This document shows positions 19,876-34,400 of a DNA stretch of 64,000 bases, piece by piece. The stretch is from Glossina fuscipes (taxonomy: Eukaryota; Arthropoda; Insecta; Diptera; Glossinidae): the NCBI RefSeq assembly GCF_014805625.2, contig NW_023998450.1:535172-599171 (forward strand). Reading direction: 5' to 3'. The first letter of the stretch is position 1; every line of letters begins with the position of its first letter. The position numbers and the translations under genes are program-made. The notes beneath the pieces are model-generated. The model worked only from the letters and a program-made list of their open reading frames with translations. It ran no database searches and was not told where the DNA came from.

Positions 19876-22799
19876 GTTGCCTTTTTATCCTTTTGTAAGC
19901 ATTCATTCTTTTAACTTTTATTTGATGGTCATGTTAATTAATACACACACAAACAAAATAACGATTACGTACTTGGACCAAAGAAATCGCGTCCTCACAT
20001 ATGTAGTACATTTGCATAAGAATGCAACTAAAATTACATCGAACTATGTTAATACAATTAAAAGAAAACGTCAAGCGTATGGGTAAGTATTGAAAATCAA
20101 TAAAAGGTTGACCAAAAGCCAACACAATGGCCACACCACCAGCATTGCTACCAATGCCATCGTCACTGCCACCGTTGCCGTTACAATGAATCAGTGCTTA
20201 CACCCATTTACAAATAGTGGATCTCAAAATATGTTTGCAATGAGGCAAACAAATGAAAATTAAGAACAAATTATGTATTCAACATGCCGCATGTAACATG
20301 CAATGTTTACATAACATAATGAAACTCGCAACAGCAGAGTCATATGACCGCCTTACATGTACGGTCGTATGCCACAATTCAACTGACGCAGAGATTTCTG
20401 ATACTCTTGAAACATCTCGTCCACTTGAATGCGAAACTCTTGAAAGAAAGAAAACAAAAAACATAAATAAATAAATAAATAAGCAAGAAAAAAGAATTTA
20501 AAAAATAAAAATAAAATAAGCCACTGCTCTAGCGGTATGTTTGTATGCAGTTTTACATGTTTTTTCAAAACTATATGTGTACATATGTATGTAAGAAGCA
20601 AAAAAAGTCCTTGCTTCATGAATTCAAAAAATAAAGAAAAAACCAACAATAACGATATAAAACAGAAAGAAGGAAAAAATCCTTGAAATCCTTTTGAAAA
20701 CTACAATCAGCTTATGTTAAAGCCTTGTACTGCCATTGCTCTTCAAATTACTTAAGAGTATACATATATACACAGTTGCTTATGCTTATATAATATGCTA
20801 CACACGCTTTGTGAAGATGTGAATATATTTGCTTACGTTTATATGCTTGTACAATATATGTATGCATTGTTTCACACACATGTATGTAACTGAAATGCGA
20901 CATTTGTATGTATGCATTACACTTAAATTGCATTGTTTGTAATCCTTTGACTGGTTATTATTGATATCAGTAGAAAAAACGTATAGCTGATATTAATTCC
21001 TTTAAACAGTACCATTTTTCTTATGGAAAATTTTTTAAGAAAACAAATATTTTCGTTAAATTCCATTGAACGAAAATTATAAACAAGCAAAAATGCCTTC
21101 TAAATACATGCCTCAAAAAGGCGGATGTGAGCATAAATCAGTTTACTTCAAAAGTTCAGCTCAAGCTTCCTCACGTTGATAAGGTGAAGTGAATAAGGGA
21201 GTTTTGTTCTGCTATTTGACTAGGGTCAATCAATTTTGTTTTCTTGCTTTAAGTTTATGTTGTGTTGCGGCTTAATGTAGTTTTTTGTTTTCATTTACAT
21301 CACAATGTTTTTATAAAAACTATTTTGGCCGAGTTCCTCGCTCAGTCCTCTAAGACGTACAAGGGATTTTACCTAACCTTAACTGAAATTGTCCTTGGAT
21401 TAATTCAGATGTGACAATATTTTTCTAAAACCAAGAACTTCATACAAAATTAGATTTACCTGTCGGCGGAAGTAACTACTATGACTTAAAAGCGTATGAA
21501 AATGAATAACAGCATGAAAAACAACTATAACAAAGCTGTGAACAGAAATACCATACAATCGTTCAGTGAAATTTGGTTCACAATGGGGACAATAAAACCA
21601 CTGAAACATAGTGTGTTTGTTGTTAGGTAAAAATATGCCTTTTGTCCTTCCTTCCTAGTAGCTTTATTGATTGAAAGTGGTTTAGATTCTATCATCCCCT
21701 AGCCTTACTCATATAAAGCGTAAGATCACCCATGTAAGGGCCGTATAAGAGCATGCGGATAGTTTCGTTGAGAAATCTCAACAAATGACTTTTTGACCCG
21801 GGGTATTACCCCAGAACAATATTCTGCTCCAGCTTTGGAAAACGTCCTAAAAGAAGCTCCATTGTGGCTGTGATTAGTCAAAGTTGTGCGTAATGTACTT
21901 AACAGATCGGTCGGTGAGTTTCGAGACGAACATACAAATGCCAATTGTTACAAAGAAATCCATATAACTTTTAAACTCTTTTTGCGCTTAAAATTAATAT
22001 TGACATGAAAATCTTTATGTCAATTCATCTCCTTTTAGAATGGAAATGGAAATTATCGGTAGTTTACTAATTTTAAATTAGGATTATGATACGAACGCGC
22101 AAAATGCCCAACGGACTGACTTCCATCTGAAAACATCAAAAATTTCCGCTAGGTTAATATCAATGATTGGAAAATGGGGCTGCAAAGAAAGCTGGCATTC
22201 AGAAGACCTAAAAAAGGTAGTATATTCATTTACTAACAATGAAACGGATGTCTTGCGAACCAAAGTGTGCAAAAACAAAGTTGCATGAACTGAAGTGAAC
22301 TTCTGTTCCATCCTGGAACTGATCGCCCAGAACTATTAAATCTTTTCATCATTCATAAATCGGTCATTGCCGAATCCAGAGTTTATTTTGAGGATTTTGG
22401 GAAATTGTTTTATAAGAAGCCAACGAAATGTTAAAGGCACATTGCACTGATCATAAGGTTTCGTTGATAAATAAAGCGGACAAATTGTTTTTTACATAGT
22501 CTTGAGAAATTTTAGTGTTTTAGTGCAGAAGTGTAGCAAATGTATTGCAACCCTGCGCTCGCGGTATAGTCGTCTATATTTCGTTTCGGCAATTAATATT
22601 TTAATTTCTTTTTGATTTTGGTGGATATTTTGGCTTATAGTGTGTGACTTTGTAATATAGGTTGAGAAGAAAGTGAGTGAATTCAAAGTAAAAGAAGTAA
22701 TTTTTCTTTACGCTTTGATTCATAGGATTTTTGCAAAAAAAAATTGAGCTCTGATATAAGTCTCTCTCTTTTTTTTTGTTTTTTTCTCTCTTTTTCTTT
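19876..22799. other. No gene seen; several simple repeats
   Basis: AT-rich DNA with AAAT units at 20462-20482 and many CATATGTATG-type stretches (20575-20930). A proline/leucine-rich short frame (20127-20189, MATPPALLPMPSSLPPLPLQ) lies in a GC-rich patch of CCA/CCG-like triplets; it could be part of an exon but nothing supports that. Other frames are unremarkable. Confidence 0.35.
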
Positions 22800-22929
22800 T
22801 GTTTATTTTTGTGGTATTTGTAGTTTTGTTTTGCTTTTGCTCTCTTGTTACAGTGTCAACGTAACGGAGAAGTTTTTGCAATTTGTTCTGTCTGTTCTTC
22901 ATAATCCACTTCCGTCTTTTAGACTGTAC

Positions 22930-23072
22930 ATGGATTGTTTACATACACCTTGTCGGGCGAACACGGGTTCGGAATCTGAAAGATTCATTTTGTGTTGGCT
23001 TTGCGATCGCTTCGGCCATACAAAGTGTGCCGGTATTAGCGGTCGTACTGCTGATGCAGTTGTTGACTCCTC
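22930..23072 (+). pseudogene. CR1-like ORF1 zinc-finger fragment, copy B
   Basis: YTPCRANTGSESERF followed by LCWLCDRFGHTKCAGISGR is the PHD-like finger of ORF1, better preserved than in copy A (GH instead of GN before KCA). The frame then runs into endonuclease sequence at a deletion junction near 23,075, so the rest of ORF1 is missing. Confidence 0.75.
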
Positions 23073-23753
23073 TACATTCAGTCTGAATTTTTCCACACTT
23101 CTTTTCAGGCTTTCAGTAATGATCCATTGTATCACATTGGTGGCGTTGTATTATTTGCCATATCTTCGTTATTTCCGTCCAAATCAATTGCATTTCTTAC
23201 TACTCCTGACATTGTATTGCTAAATATCATCTTTCACATATAAGGCTTGATTTCTCAACCGGAAGTGTTGAAAGCTTAATGTCATTATTCTACAATACAG
23301 TTAGTTAGCTAGTTACTGCTGCATCTGTCCCGATCAAGCAGTGCCGAGCTCGAAGCAGGTGCAACTCATGGTTTCATAGGACAATTAAATATTACAAGAA
23401 CAGAAAAAACACGCTACTCAAAATATATTCGAAAAGTAGCTCTGCGCTTGACTATTTCGCTTAGTCGGTGGCAAGGCATAGATTTAACTCCTTTAACCAT
23501 TATTACTGCAGATACCTGCAGTTCATTAGATCCTCTCTGTTCACTAATCCTAAATACTTTTTAAATTTGTTAACTCAATAAAAAAATTTCCACATACCCC
23601 TCTCATGTTTCTTTTAATGCATCTGATTCCGCGGATAATTTTGAAATCTCAAATCTGTTCGCTGAGTAGTTCCGTCGAAACTTTCCGACTGCTAATTCCG
23701 ATTTATCCGAAAACTACCCATATCCTATAATTAACTCGGTTTCAATTCCTAAT

Positions 23754-24660
23754 TTGGTTATTGCTGAAGATGATGTTTTCAAAGGTCTGAGCTCTCTAAA
23801 ATATAATTGTGCGCCTGGACCTGATGGAATTCCATTACGTGTACTTAAATCTTGCGCTGTCGGGTTATATGGTGTTATTTCTAAGATTTTTAAGCCGTCC
23901 TTGAATTTAGGTGGTTTTCCTTTCTGTTGGAAGAGTGGTTTCCTTATTCCTATTCACAAAAGTGAAAGTAGACAACTTGTTGAGAACTACAGAGGCATAG
24001 CCAAGTTGAATGTCTTGCCTAAGTTGTTTAAGCGAATTGTGACTCAGCATTTGGCATTTGCCATTAATTCGTATATTTCTCCACACCAGCATGGCTTTCG
24101 AAAGGGTGATCTACGGTCACCAATTTGTTAGAGTTTACTTGTCATGTTTTCAAGGCTTTTTCTAGTGGCTCTCACATATATATATACTGATTTAAGCAAA
24201 GTATTTGATTTGGTTAACCATAACTTACTTATCTTTAAACTGCAAGCCTCTGGCTTCTCTTTCTATTTAGTGAAATGGATAAGCTCTTATCTGCACAATA
24301 GATCCTTCAGGGTTCTGTTTAACGTCATCACCTCGGATGGGTTCCCCGTAACGTCTGTCGTACCTCAAGCCACTTAGGTCCTATTTTATTTAGTTTATAC
24401 ATAAATGATCTTCCATCGGTGATTAATTCCACTCAGATCTTAATGTATGCTGATGGTGTGAAACTGTTTTCTTCCTTCTTTGTTGAATCACAATTACATC
24501 AGCTTCAAAGTGTCTTGAATAATTTGGGTACAAGGTGCTCTTTGAATCCACTGAAACTAAACGTAAAAAAATGTAAGAAGATTTCTTTCTCAAGAAGAAA
24601 GTCATATATTACTCAGTATTTCATAGATTCGCATAAGTTGGAGGAGGTCGATACGTTTTA
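23754..24660 (+). pseudogene. CR1-like reverse transcriptase, copy B
   Basis: The first part (23754-24131, 125 codons) differs from copy A at only about three residues and ends at the same premature stop, reached through the same frameshift near 24,105. The second part has FDLVNHNLLIFKL and VKWISSYLHNRSFRVLFN (24144-24377). The third (24419-24661) carries the active-site box at 24446-24457, which reads YADG instead of YADD. A 40-bp deletion follows near 24,655. The enzyme is inactive. Confidence 0.8.
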
Positions 24661-25130
24661 ACTTGCATATTGAGCTCTCGTTAAGCAAAGCTAGGTCCGA
24701 GCTAGCTTTTATAAAAAGGTGGTGCAAAGAGCTTGATGATCCTTACATTACGAAAAGGCTTTACACATGTTTGGTCAGACCTGAATGCGCCTAATTTACC
24801 TACGTCATACTTAAACTATCTCTTAACCTTAAAAAGCCACGATGTGTCAAAAATGAATTGTTGTTAACTATTATCGCTTGCCTAGCTTTTGCATGTTTGC
24901 GATAGCTTGGAATTTCATTTGCGATTTGGTCCTGTATCGGTTGTGGGTGTGGCTCTATGCTAGCTGTGTACATGCTTTTTTTTTCTTTTTTTTCCTCTTA
25001 ATTTTTTTTTATTGTACTTATACTAAGTTTTAATATTATTTAATTTAAGATTTACTTTAAGAGTCAATTGAACTCGACTGTCAATTTGTTTTAGTTGAGT
25101 TTCGTGTATGAGTGGAATAAATAAATCAGA

Positions 25131-27714
25131 TGCTTAATTTGTAGAATAGCGAATATTGTTAAACACGTTTAATCGTTAGTGATAAAACGTACAGCTAAGG
25201 TAGATTTGATTTTGGATTTATGGTCGGCACCATTTGTAGGCGTTAAGTACCGATGAGTACGACGGGCTAAGATTTTGAACTTAACCCTCTAGAGGCATCT
25301 GTAAGGAGTTAGACTGCTGAGTTCGAGGAGTAATTAACATCCGTTTAAAAACACGTGTATCTAGTGTAGGTAGTGCCAACCCAAATACAACCAGTTAGAA
25401 AGTCGCTCTGAAAGAAAGAATTGTTTACACAGCAAACTACTGTGTAAAGTAAAAGTGAATTCCAATTTTTTATTAATAAGACATCTGAACTGAAAGCCTA
25501 GCCTAGAGAGAGAAAAACAGGGAAGTACAAAATCCTTTACGGCTTGGAATGGAAATAGAATGGAACGTTATCTTGCGAATAAATTGCATATCAATGGATT
25601 CCCAATTTATCATCGTCTATGCTACTGATTTTAGGCAGCAACATTATGCCAATAAGAATATTATTGAAAGTAGTATTCACCTCTCAATAGTCTTAATATA
25701 AAAAAAGACGACAAAACGTGCTTTCATATATAAAAGTTAAATGAAGGCAAAAATGTCTTCATAACCATACAAATCTTAGCAGAAGCTCAGAGCAACTCAA
25801 GGATATACCACCACCACAGCTGCTAAGTGGTGTAGTTTACAATAAATTTAACAAAGCAAAAGAGCTAATACTGCCATGCAAACGTCAAAGTCCAAGACAT
25901 AACTCAAAAAAAGAAGAATAGAAGAGAAAAAATAATATCATAAAACTTAAGACTATTATGCCAAAAGGCTTTCACATCTTTGTTTTCTTGTCTTTATGCC
26001 CGCGAGTCACTTACGAAACAGAGAATGCATAAAACAAACGCAAACACACAAGCACAATAGAATCTAGAACATGCAATAATACTAACCATCATACAGCATA
26101 AGTATATACGTAAGTGGTGATCTGTGTTTGTGCGTCATTGTGTTTGGAAAGTAACTATAACACATAGTGTGCGGATTATGATGAGTACGGCGTAAGCAAA
26201 TAAAAGTAGATACATGCAACAACTGGTAAAGCATAGTTGCTTTTACTTCGTTACATTAAAAGAATGCAAAAAACAAAAGGAAGAAAGGGAGTAAAAGTTT
26301 TTTATTCAATATAAAGCGAATTTGAAGTACTCAACATCTTTTTGTAAAGGTGGGAAAATGCTGAAGTTTCCATCAATGAGCCCATTGAGATCGTTTCTCT
26401 GCAGGATAAAGAGACATACCTAATAAATGTTTAAGTTGAACTTCGTACCTATAAATGAGACAATTGATTTTTTTAAATTTCCGGGTTTCTTTTAGCATTT
26501 TTGGCATGACACACATCCATATATTTTATATTGCTGACTCCTGACTGAGGTGATATAGTTGGCTAAGTTTAATACCTTCTTTCAGCTCTTGGCAAATTCT
26601 ATGAAGTACACAGAGCGGCAAGCCTTACTTTCGGACATATTTCCCAGCGGTATAGCATTGCATAATAATGACAACTACCATGCCATAAAGGAAAGTTTTG
26701 GAATGAATAACAGGGCATATTAAATTCCCTTACTCTACAATTTCACTTTCTATGGTTAGAGATTCCTGTACTTCGTTGCGTAATCACTACGGCTTAAAAT
26801 TACTAATGCGTGATATATACGAAGCTCAATTACGTAGTAGTCAAAGTTTTTTTGAACTGCTGACTCTCTAAATGAGAAACACTGAAGTAATTACAAAATC
26901 CGTCGTCGATGTAATAGTAGACTTTGGCCATTAAAAACTCATCTTATCATTAAGTGCGGGAGCTATTGAATGCAATCACTAACCTGCTAAGCATTTTTAG
27001 GCCGACACAAGTACCGGCGAAATTGCATAAAAGCCTCCATCAGCAGGCTTAAAAATTTTTTTCAATCGAGTTCACTCTCTTCGCCAATTTACATGATAAA
27101 ACACTATTTATAAGTGAGGACATGGTTAAATCTCTCTTTAGAATCTCGAGAAGTTAATAAATATGTAAACATATATATGGGAAGCAGAAGGAAGAAATGA
27201 ATATACCTTCATTCTTCGATAGTGGATATAAAATATTGGAGGGAAAAAATCAATAAAAATACATTATTAAGTAAGCTTGAATGAGCAGAGTGTGGATTGA
27301 AATGCATCATTGTGCGGGCACGTGTGTAGGTGCGTATTCGTTCCGTATGCGGAACACAGAATGCAACTTCAGTGAACTGAATGAAAATAGATTGAAAGCG
27401 GAGGAAAATGAAGCTTTCCTTATTGATAACTGCGGACAGTTGAAAATATAACAATTTGTGAAAACAAAAAAAAAAAAATCAACTCTCTTTAGATAGACAA
27501 TGGTGAAATGCACTTCTTACTTTTTTGTTTAATAAAGAAAAAAAAAAACAAGTATGAAAGCAGAAATAAAGGAAAAATTAAAACATTTAAAATAGTTTTC
27601 TTTCTTGAAAATTGTTACTTAAAGAGCACAAATCGAAAAGTTTTGATTTCTTATAACCGTTAGGATTTTTTCTTTCACTTTGTTGCATTTTCTTTTATTT
27701 TTACAATATTTTCC
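25131..27714. other. No gene seen
   Basis: AT-rich sequence, purine-rich patches near 25,890-25,960 and 26,260-26,300, and a minus-strand frame at 27209-27454 without motif. Nothing supported. Confidence 0.4.
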
Positions 27715-27965
27715 TCCTCCAAATTTTGCACAAATTTTATACCCACCAACGAACCGGTATACACATTTTGTCGAAAGGTTTGCAAGGCTTCAGAGACTCC
27801 ATAAAGTATATATATTGAGCATGAAATTCTCAATCGATTTAAGAATGGCCGTCTATTCGTCTGTCTGTCTTTCTGGCCGATTGCGTAATGCTGTGCCTCC
27901 AATTGGCATGAAGATTAGAACTTCCGACATGCACGCTGGTATTGAACCCCAAATCGGTAAAACGT
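27715..27965 (+). repeat. Dispersed non-coding repeat, copy 2
   Basis: It contains GAGACTCCATAAAGTATATA followed by TATTGAGCATGAAATTCTC, then GATTTAAGAATGGCCGTC and a TCTGTCTGTC run. These match the 5' half of copies 1, 3 and 4. A 95-codon frame crosses it (27680-27967) but reads repeat sequence and is not credible as a gene. Confidence 0.55.
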
Positions 27966-28149
27966 GATGATCACAGTGCACAGTATAATAAAGTGAGAAC
28001 ACATCCAATTTCAAAGGCAAAAAAGTGATTTGCTGTCACTTATAAACTGGAGTAGCTGCATCGATAATGCATTGTATGCTTGTATACCCCGCCACCGATC
28101 CACTAGTGTCTGTACAAAAATAGAAAAAATTGGCCATTCTCGCGCAATA

Positions 28150-28460
28150 TTATAGAGCATCGAAATTTCACCTTTTACCAAAACATTTGCAACACCTTGA
28201 AAGAAACTTCAGACATCTTTATGGGCCAGTATATATATGATTATATCATATTATCGATCATATAATATTTTGAATCCAATAGAAATACTTGTCCACCCAT
28301 CTGTCCCCCTACACGTCTCTCTGATAATTGTCTCCTCCTAGTGCCAAGAATAGAGATATCGATTCTAAGTTTGGTAAAAACACTCCATTTTACTATATAA
28401 ATATTGTGAGTATAGAAGATTCGTCCGCTGCCGAATAAAATTTCCTTGGTTTTTTTTCGT
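28150..28460 (+). repeat. Dispersed non-coding repeat, copy 3
   Basis: It starts CATTTGCAACACCTTGAAAG and continues through a GTATATATATGAT block and a GTCCACCCATCTGTCC block. It ends CCGCTGCCGAATAAAATTTC, the same 3' end as copies 1, 4 and 5. It lies about 180 bp after copy 2 in the same orientation. Confidence 0.55.
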
Positions 28461-31400
28461 TTTACTAAATTTTTATTATAACTGAGATTTTCTATGTCCT
28501 TAGTTGTGGATATTGTAGCTATCAAGGTTATGTTATACTTTAGCATTTTCTAATATTACATGTTATAAAACCTAAGTAGCATAAGAAGCTGCAGTTTAAG
28601 CAAGAAGAAGAAGGATTAGAGACAACAACGTGGAGGGAAAACTTACAAAACTGCAACGTTAGTGTCTTTTTAGTGCAATGTAAGGAGATTTTATTTTGTA
28701 GGATAATATTGAGAAAACGCAGACAGCTGCCATTTGGAATAAACCTAGGAAGAAAGAGTAGTGATAGAAAGGAGAACGGCAAAGGGGAAGAAAAAAAGCG
28801 TGAGAAAGAACACATTGAGGGATGAAGATGTGCAAGATTGGTCATCGAAGATGTACACTTTTCCGTTTCTTCTATTTTCCTTATTATGTTTCTCATATTT
28901 TTATAAAATTGGTTGACCATTCAGCAGTTTAGTAAAAAGCTAATATTAAGTTTTCGGCTTCTTTTGCTTTTTAACTATATCAATAGTAGCAACAGAGCTA
29001 AGTTACACACAACGTAGAATATCTATATGAAATTTAAGAGATTACATTGCTTATAATTTCGTAAGCTCAGCGCACTGAAAGTTTTTAATCCAACTGTTTT
29101 ACTACATTTTTAATTAAAACTAAAACACACTTAAAAGTAGAAATCGATTCAGAATAAAGTGCAATATAAACAAGAGAGAGAAAAAATGTGCGACCATGGC
29201 CGACTCTTTTTACCCCTATCTTTTATCTTAAAAACCCAAAATAAATAAATTTCGAATATATGTATATTTAGGGTGAGGGGTTATTTTGCATTTTTGCAGA
29301 ACCAATATAATAATTTTTGTATAACGTGCCTATTGTAGTTTACGAGTAGTGAACGCAGCAATTAGCTTTTATGTTGCATGGTAACTAAGTTGATTCGCAG
29401 CAAACCGCATGCAAGGACTTCTAACGCTTTCACCAAGCGAATGACTTCATTTTCTTGTCTTGGAGAATTTTTAGTGCAGACACTACACCGACGTACACGT
29501 TTGACTGGACCCGGACAGGGATAGTACTTGTGTGGTACACAGTCCTACCAGAAATTTTCACACAAAAAGTTTCTCCTTTATGGAATATCTGAAGTCCACA
29601 TCTAGTTGGAATATGCGAGTACACAAGTGGCTCCAAGATGTCCATGTTTGAAGACTACATAAAATTTCGTGTAAGGCCGTATAAAACGCCATATGCGTTA
29701 CATATGTTTCATTGAGTACGTACTGTAGGCCCATTAGACAAGTATGTATGCTACCCCTATATTAGGAGGGATATTATCAGACAATTTACGAGCAATATTA
29801 AATAAAGCAGCAAGGACTCCGGACTCAAAAACGAAGGAATACAACTGTAGGGGAAATGTGAATTAATAGCTAAATGAATTAAACTTAAACATCTAGTTTC
29901 CAATAGTCACCGAAACTTATAATGCGACAACTCGAGAAAAAGGGAATCAAAATATAAATGATTCCCTATTCGGCACCTCTTTAGTACAACATCTTTTTCC
30001 TAAACCAAAGTATCGTTTAACTTGCCTTGCAATAAACTTTCTATGAAAACTTCTTAACACAAATTCTCTTCAATTTCAATTTAATTTCATTTCATCTATA
30101 AAAATCACATTTAAACATGTACAAAAAAAGAGAAAATTGAAAATCTCACTTTACGGCAGTAGTATTGACCATTCAACTATATCGTTAGGTGAGTGTGCGT
30201 CAGAAAGAAATAAAAAGGCAAGCAAATGAAAGTTGCAAAATAAAGATGAAACAGAAAAGGAAGAGAAAGAAATGAAGAACTTTTTCGTTGGAATATTTGT
30301 CGTTAGAAATCAATAATGATTTGCATAAAAGCAAATGCAGTAGAAAAGCCTATAGGCCACGTAAAGAGGATTTTATTGTACCGTATTACATTACTTACAT
30401 AAACGAAAAGAAATATGTGCATATATACTTACATATGAAAATATATATAGCTCAATAGCGCTCTTGTTTTCCTCTTCCTTTCTTATGTAGTCGTCCAAAG
30501 CGTTTTTTTTTTGGTTTGAGGTATATATATTAGCCAACTTCTCAAACGGTAGCGGAAGTCCGATATAAGGACCACAAGTAAGAATTTCTAAAAGTTACAC
30601 ATTAGCCTTTTCCAGCTTCTTAATTTGGTCCTGAATGGCGAAGCGCTTTGGAAACAAATCACTTTCAAGATAGCACCCTTGCTAGTTACTCACCTTAAAA
30701 AATTGCTATGAAGGCTCTAAATAAAAGTGGAAATATTTTATTTAAAACCATAAAAACCGGAAACAATAGTACTCGATATAATAAAAAAAAAAATTCTTCA
30801 GAGAAATTATACTTGCTTACAATTATAAAAACCATTAATTAAGCAATTAATAGGAAAAGTTTTAATGCATGTAGCGCTTGCACAAATACATAAACTTCAT
30901 ATTTGAAATTTGAAGAGAGCCTACAAAATTGTCGTGCATCCATTCAACACTTCTTTCATATGCATTGTGCATAGAAAATAGAAATCCTCGAAAGAGATTT
31001 TTCAGTCACAAAACTTTGAAAAATCTCGCTTGCTCTGCATATCTTGTCTTAAGAGGGCAGTTATTATAAACATATTCACTTATACATATGAGCACACTAT
31101 TGTAAGTTATAGTTCTGGTTTAATGCGTAGAAAAAAAATTAACAAGTGTGAACACAATTGAGATGCAAGCTATAACAGAAAATTATTAGTAGTTTCTTAG
31201 CTTTACAAATATTCCGAAATATACATAAATACGCATAATTACACATATGCACGTACCCACAATCCAACAGTTTTTATTGGTGAAGAAAAACGTCAAAGGA
31301 GGTTAAAGACTCCGATTTTTAAATGAACGTGTAAAAACAAACAAGTTTGTAAAAATAACGACAAGGAAGAGAAAGAAAAGGTGGGAGTAGAATTTCATTA

Positions 31401-34400
31401 CACTATATATGTTAAAAGATATAGGTTGGTGAGCATGTGTACGTAAAATTAAGTATCCACTCATTGTTGTGTTAATCACACACTTTGCAAATGGTTTCGA
31501 GGGATCTTCTTATTGCCTATGAGAAGCCAGAATTTATTCTGCAGTAAACATTAGATGCCTAGAAAAATTTCTATGTTTACGTCTGTTTCTATGTTTGCTA
31601 ATATAAAAGATGAACACCAAGATTTGCAAACCCCCTATAGCGGCGACGTGTCCTGTTTGAAAATATCAATTTTAAGGCATATGCAACTCCATGTACATGG
31701 AAGCAGATTGGGTAATTTAGCGCTGAAATATGTGGAAAGAACAAGCGCAAACACAAGATTATACGTTCAAAGTGACCTTAAGCCGCCTCAGTCAGGAGGA
31801 GATGACAAATTCTGGCTGGTAACCCGAAGGCAAAAAAAACACAAGACCTCCTGATTGACTCTTCGTTTAGATATTATGGCACAATGAAGTTAGTTATTAA
31901 ATATCGCGTAAAGTGAAATAAAATATATTATATTGTTTAGTCACCTTTCTTTTTCTGTTGTATAGAACAAGTTGTTCCATAAAATTGAGTTGGTTTCTTT
32001 CCTTCGTCTCTTTCAAAAGCTCAATTACTGCCGGAAATGGAGAAATAAAGCCTTAGCTCCTTCATAGGTTTCATCAACCTATATTTTCTTTTTTAGTTTT
32101 ACACCGAAACATGTAATCTTACTCAAATATAGGAGATAAAACACATTGAAGATCAGAGAAGCAAGAGCAGCAGAACATGAAAATTAAATTCCAAACAAAT
32201 TTTGAAGGCTTGATATGCAAAATCTAAAAACGAATGAAAAATAATATCGAACAAAACTTGTTAAGCACAAAGATAAGGGACAACGCCAAAAATATATTCG
32301 CTTTGCGCTAGACATATGTATGCTTCAACGTCAGTCGCTGTAGTGGATCAAGATTTTCAAAATTAGTGCATATTTCAATTATAGTTTAGCGACATGGATA
32401 TATTCGGAAAGGAATACTAATCAGCTTCAATAGGAGTAATATGTTCTTAAGCATGCTACTTTGAGCGTTTCCTGAGATTGTAGAAATGACTATCTGATAC
32501 CATACTAATAAGCAAGTGTTAAGCCGAGGTATTACGCTCGCATTTCGCCACGGCTTTTGGCTTTTGAGTGCTTTAGGAATTGCTATAAAGAAGAAGACAC
32601 TAACGGATGTTGCAGTCTATTCCACCTCTGTTTTCTCCGAACATTTTTGCAATTTTCTAACAACCCAGTATTAAACTTACTTGAAAAAAAAATCAATTTT
32701 CATGTGTTAAGCTCATGCACTAATGTCAACCTTTATTATTTAGTATAGTTTCTTTATGTGCCAGTAAATCAACGTACCAATCATGTGACACATATAAAAG
32801 ATGTATTAGAAGTTAATTTCGAACTCTTATCTCTTTATAGACTAATGACGAGCGCTTAGCTTTTCATTATAATTTACTCCCCTTATACCGTGACGTCACA
32901 AATCAGTTTATGTGAAGTATTTACGTTTGCGTTCCTAGCTACCGTCAAGCCACTAACGTACGAAAGAACAAACTAAGTATTCCAATACCAGGCCTGCGAT
33001 TCATCAAAACGTATGAATGTTCTATTCGAGATGAAATTTTGTTCAAACTATATAAAATTGTACATGGATATGTTAACATTAATATATGTACGCATACTTT
33101 CGCACATTTATGTATATATATTTGAGAAATTTATGCGTAAATAAACCAACCAACTGAGAACACACATACGCGTATGTATTACGTATTACGTGGATACAGC
33201 ATGAAATAAACACAAAAAACGCGTTAGACAGAAATGTATTTCATGCTTAATATCACATAACTAAGTTGTTACATAATTTCCCATACAGCCATGCATATGG
33301 GTTTATGAATTGTGGTTATCATATGAAAGTCAGAAAATATATAACTAGTGTATGCATGACTGTGCATACGTTATGTAGGTTGAGAATGGAATTGTGTAAA
33401 CTTAGAAAACTAATTGAAAAAGAAGAAGAAGAAGCTGAAGAAAAACTGAAACGAAAAAATGTTTTTTCGCAGTTTAGAAAATTCATTAAACAAAATTCGG
33501 CAAGAGACTTTTTGTTTGCAATTTAAAAAAGTTTATAGTTTTACGCAGCTAATTACTAATGAATAAGACCATCATGCTTTGAAAACGTCTTGAATTAATA
33601 TTGAAAAGAAACAGGCATCAATCGGCAGACGAATATGAGTTAGCTCAGGCAGCTTAATGCAACGAATAGTAAATCCTTTGTAAGTTCGAAACGGACTCCA
33701 TATCACTGCGATGAAGTTGAAGGTCTACTTTATTCAGCGAAATAATAAACTTCGTTCTTTGGAGAGCTGATCTATTATTTTTCAAGATTGAAACAGAACT
33801 ACCCCAACCCCGACTTTTCTGCTTTTTTCCTTCGAAGCTGACCAGGCGGCAATTCTCTCTTATTGGAAGTATCGTTATTCTTTTTCTCCGCATATGTTTT
33901 TGTTCTTAACTAATCACTTGCATACTAACCGTTCACCCATTCGTTTGCATGGAAATATGTGGTGAATTATTGGTGGAAAAAAAGAAATAAAAATAAAATA
34001 CAATAACTCGTTTTTTGAGACAAAAGTAGATTTATTTTATCATCAGAAACAAACGGTTTTTCGCGCCGAATTCTGCCTTATCGCAGCCATATCCTACGTG
34101 GAACAATAATACTGCTTGATCTGTATGTTTGGGAACACATTCACATAAGCCAATACCCGAAGGTACCGTTAAGTTTTTTTTAAAGTGAGTATTAAGTCAT
34201 CTATAATAAGAAAATTTGAAAATTAAAGCGTTTTCTTTCAAGATTTCGAGTTGCAAAGAAAAAGTCCAAAGATCAGCAATTGGGCAATAAGATCATTGAA
34301 TTGACATTGGAGTAAACGGAATGCATAGGATTAGTGACTTCTTTTGAGTATTTTGTAGCAATTAGTTGTAGATCATTGTTTACTTTCGATTAAAAGAATT

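Larger units (their letters stand above)
22800..25130 (+). mobile_element. CR1-like LINE, copy B (internally deleted)
   Basis: It is collinear with copy A but shorter: a 5' UTR block near 22,860, ORF1 zinc finger, a short endonuclease piece, RT, and 3' UTR with AAAT-type tail ending near 25,127. Four internal deletions relative to A are visible (near 23,075, 23,215, 24,655 and 24,782). The stretch 23,340-24,131 is nearly identical to 6,120-6,910 of copy A, including a shared stop and a shared frameshift. The element is non-coding as a whole. Confidence 0.8.

Noticed and set aside
20127..20189. Short Pro/Leu-rich frame in a GC-rich patch
   Set aside because: Low-complexity triplets; no splice or start context that would support an exon.
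28540..28920. 126-codon minus-strand frame
   Set aside because: Phe/Ser/Leu-rich text from a purine-rich plus strand, no domain; chance frame.
33266..33526. 86-codon frame with a Glu/Lys-rich helix
   Set aside because: The helix comes from a short GAA repeat; the rest is unlike a known protein.
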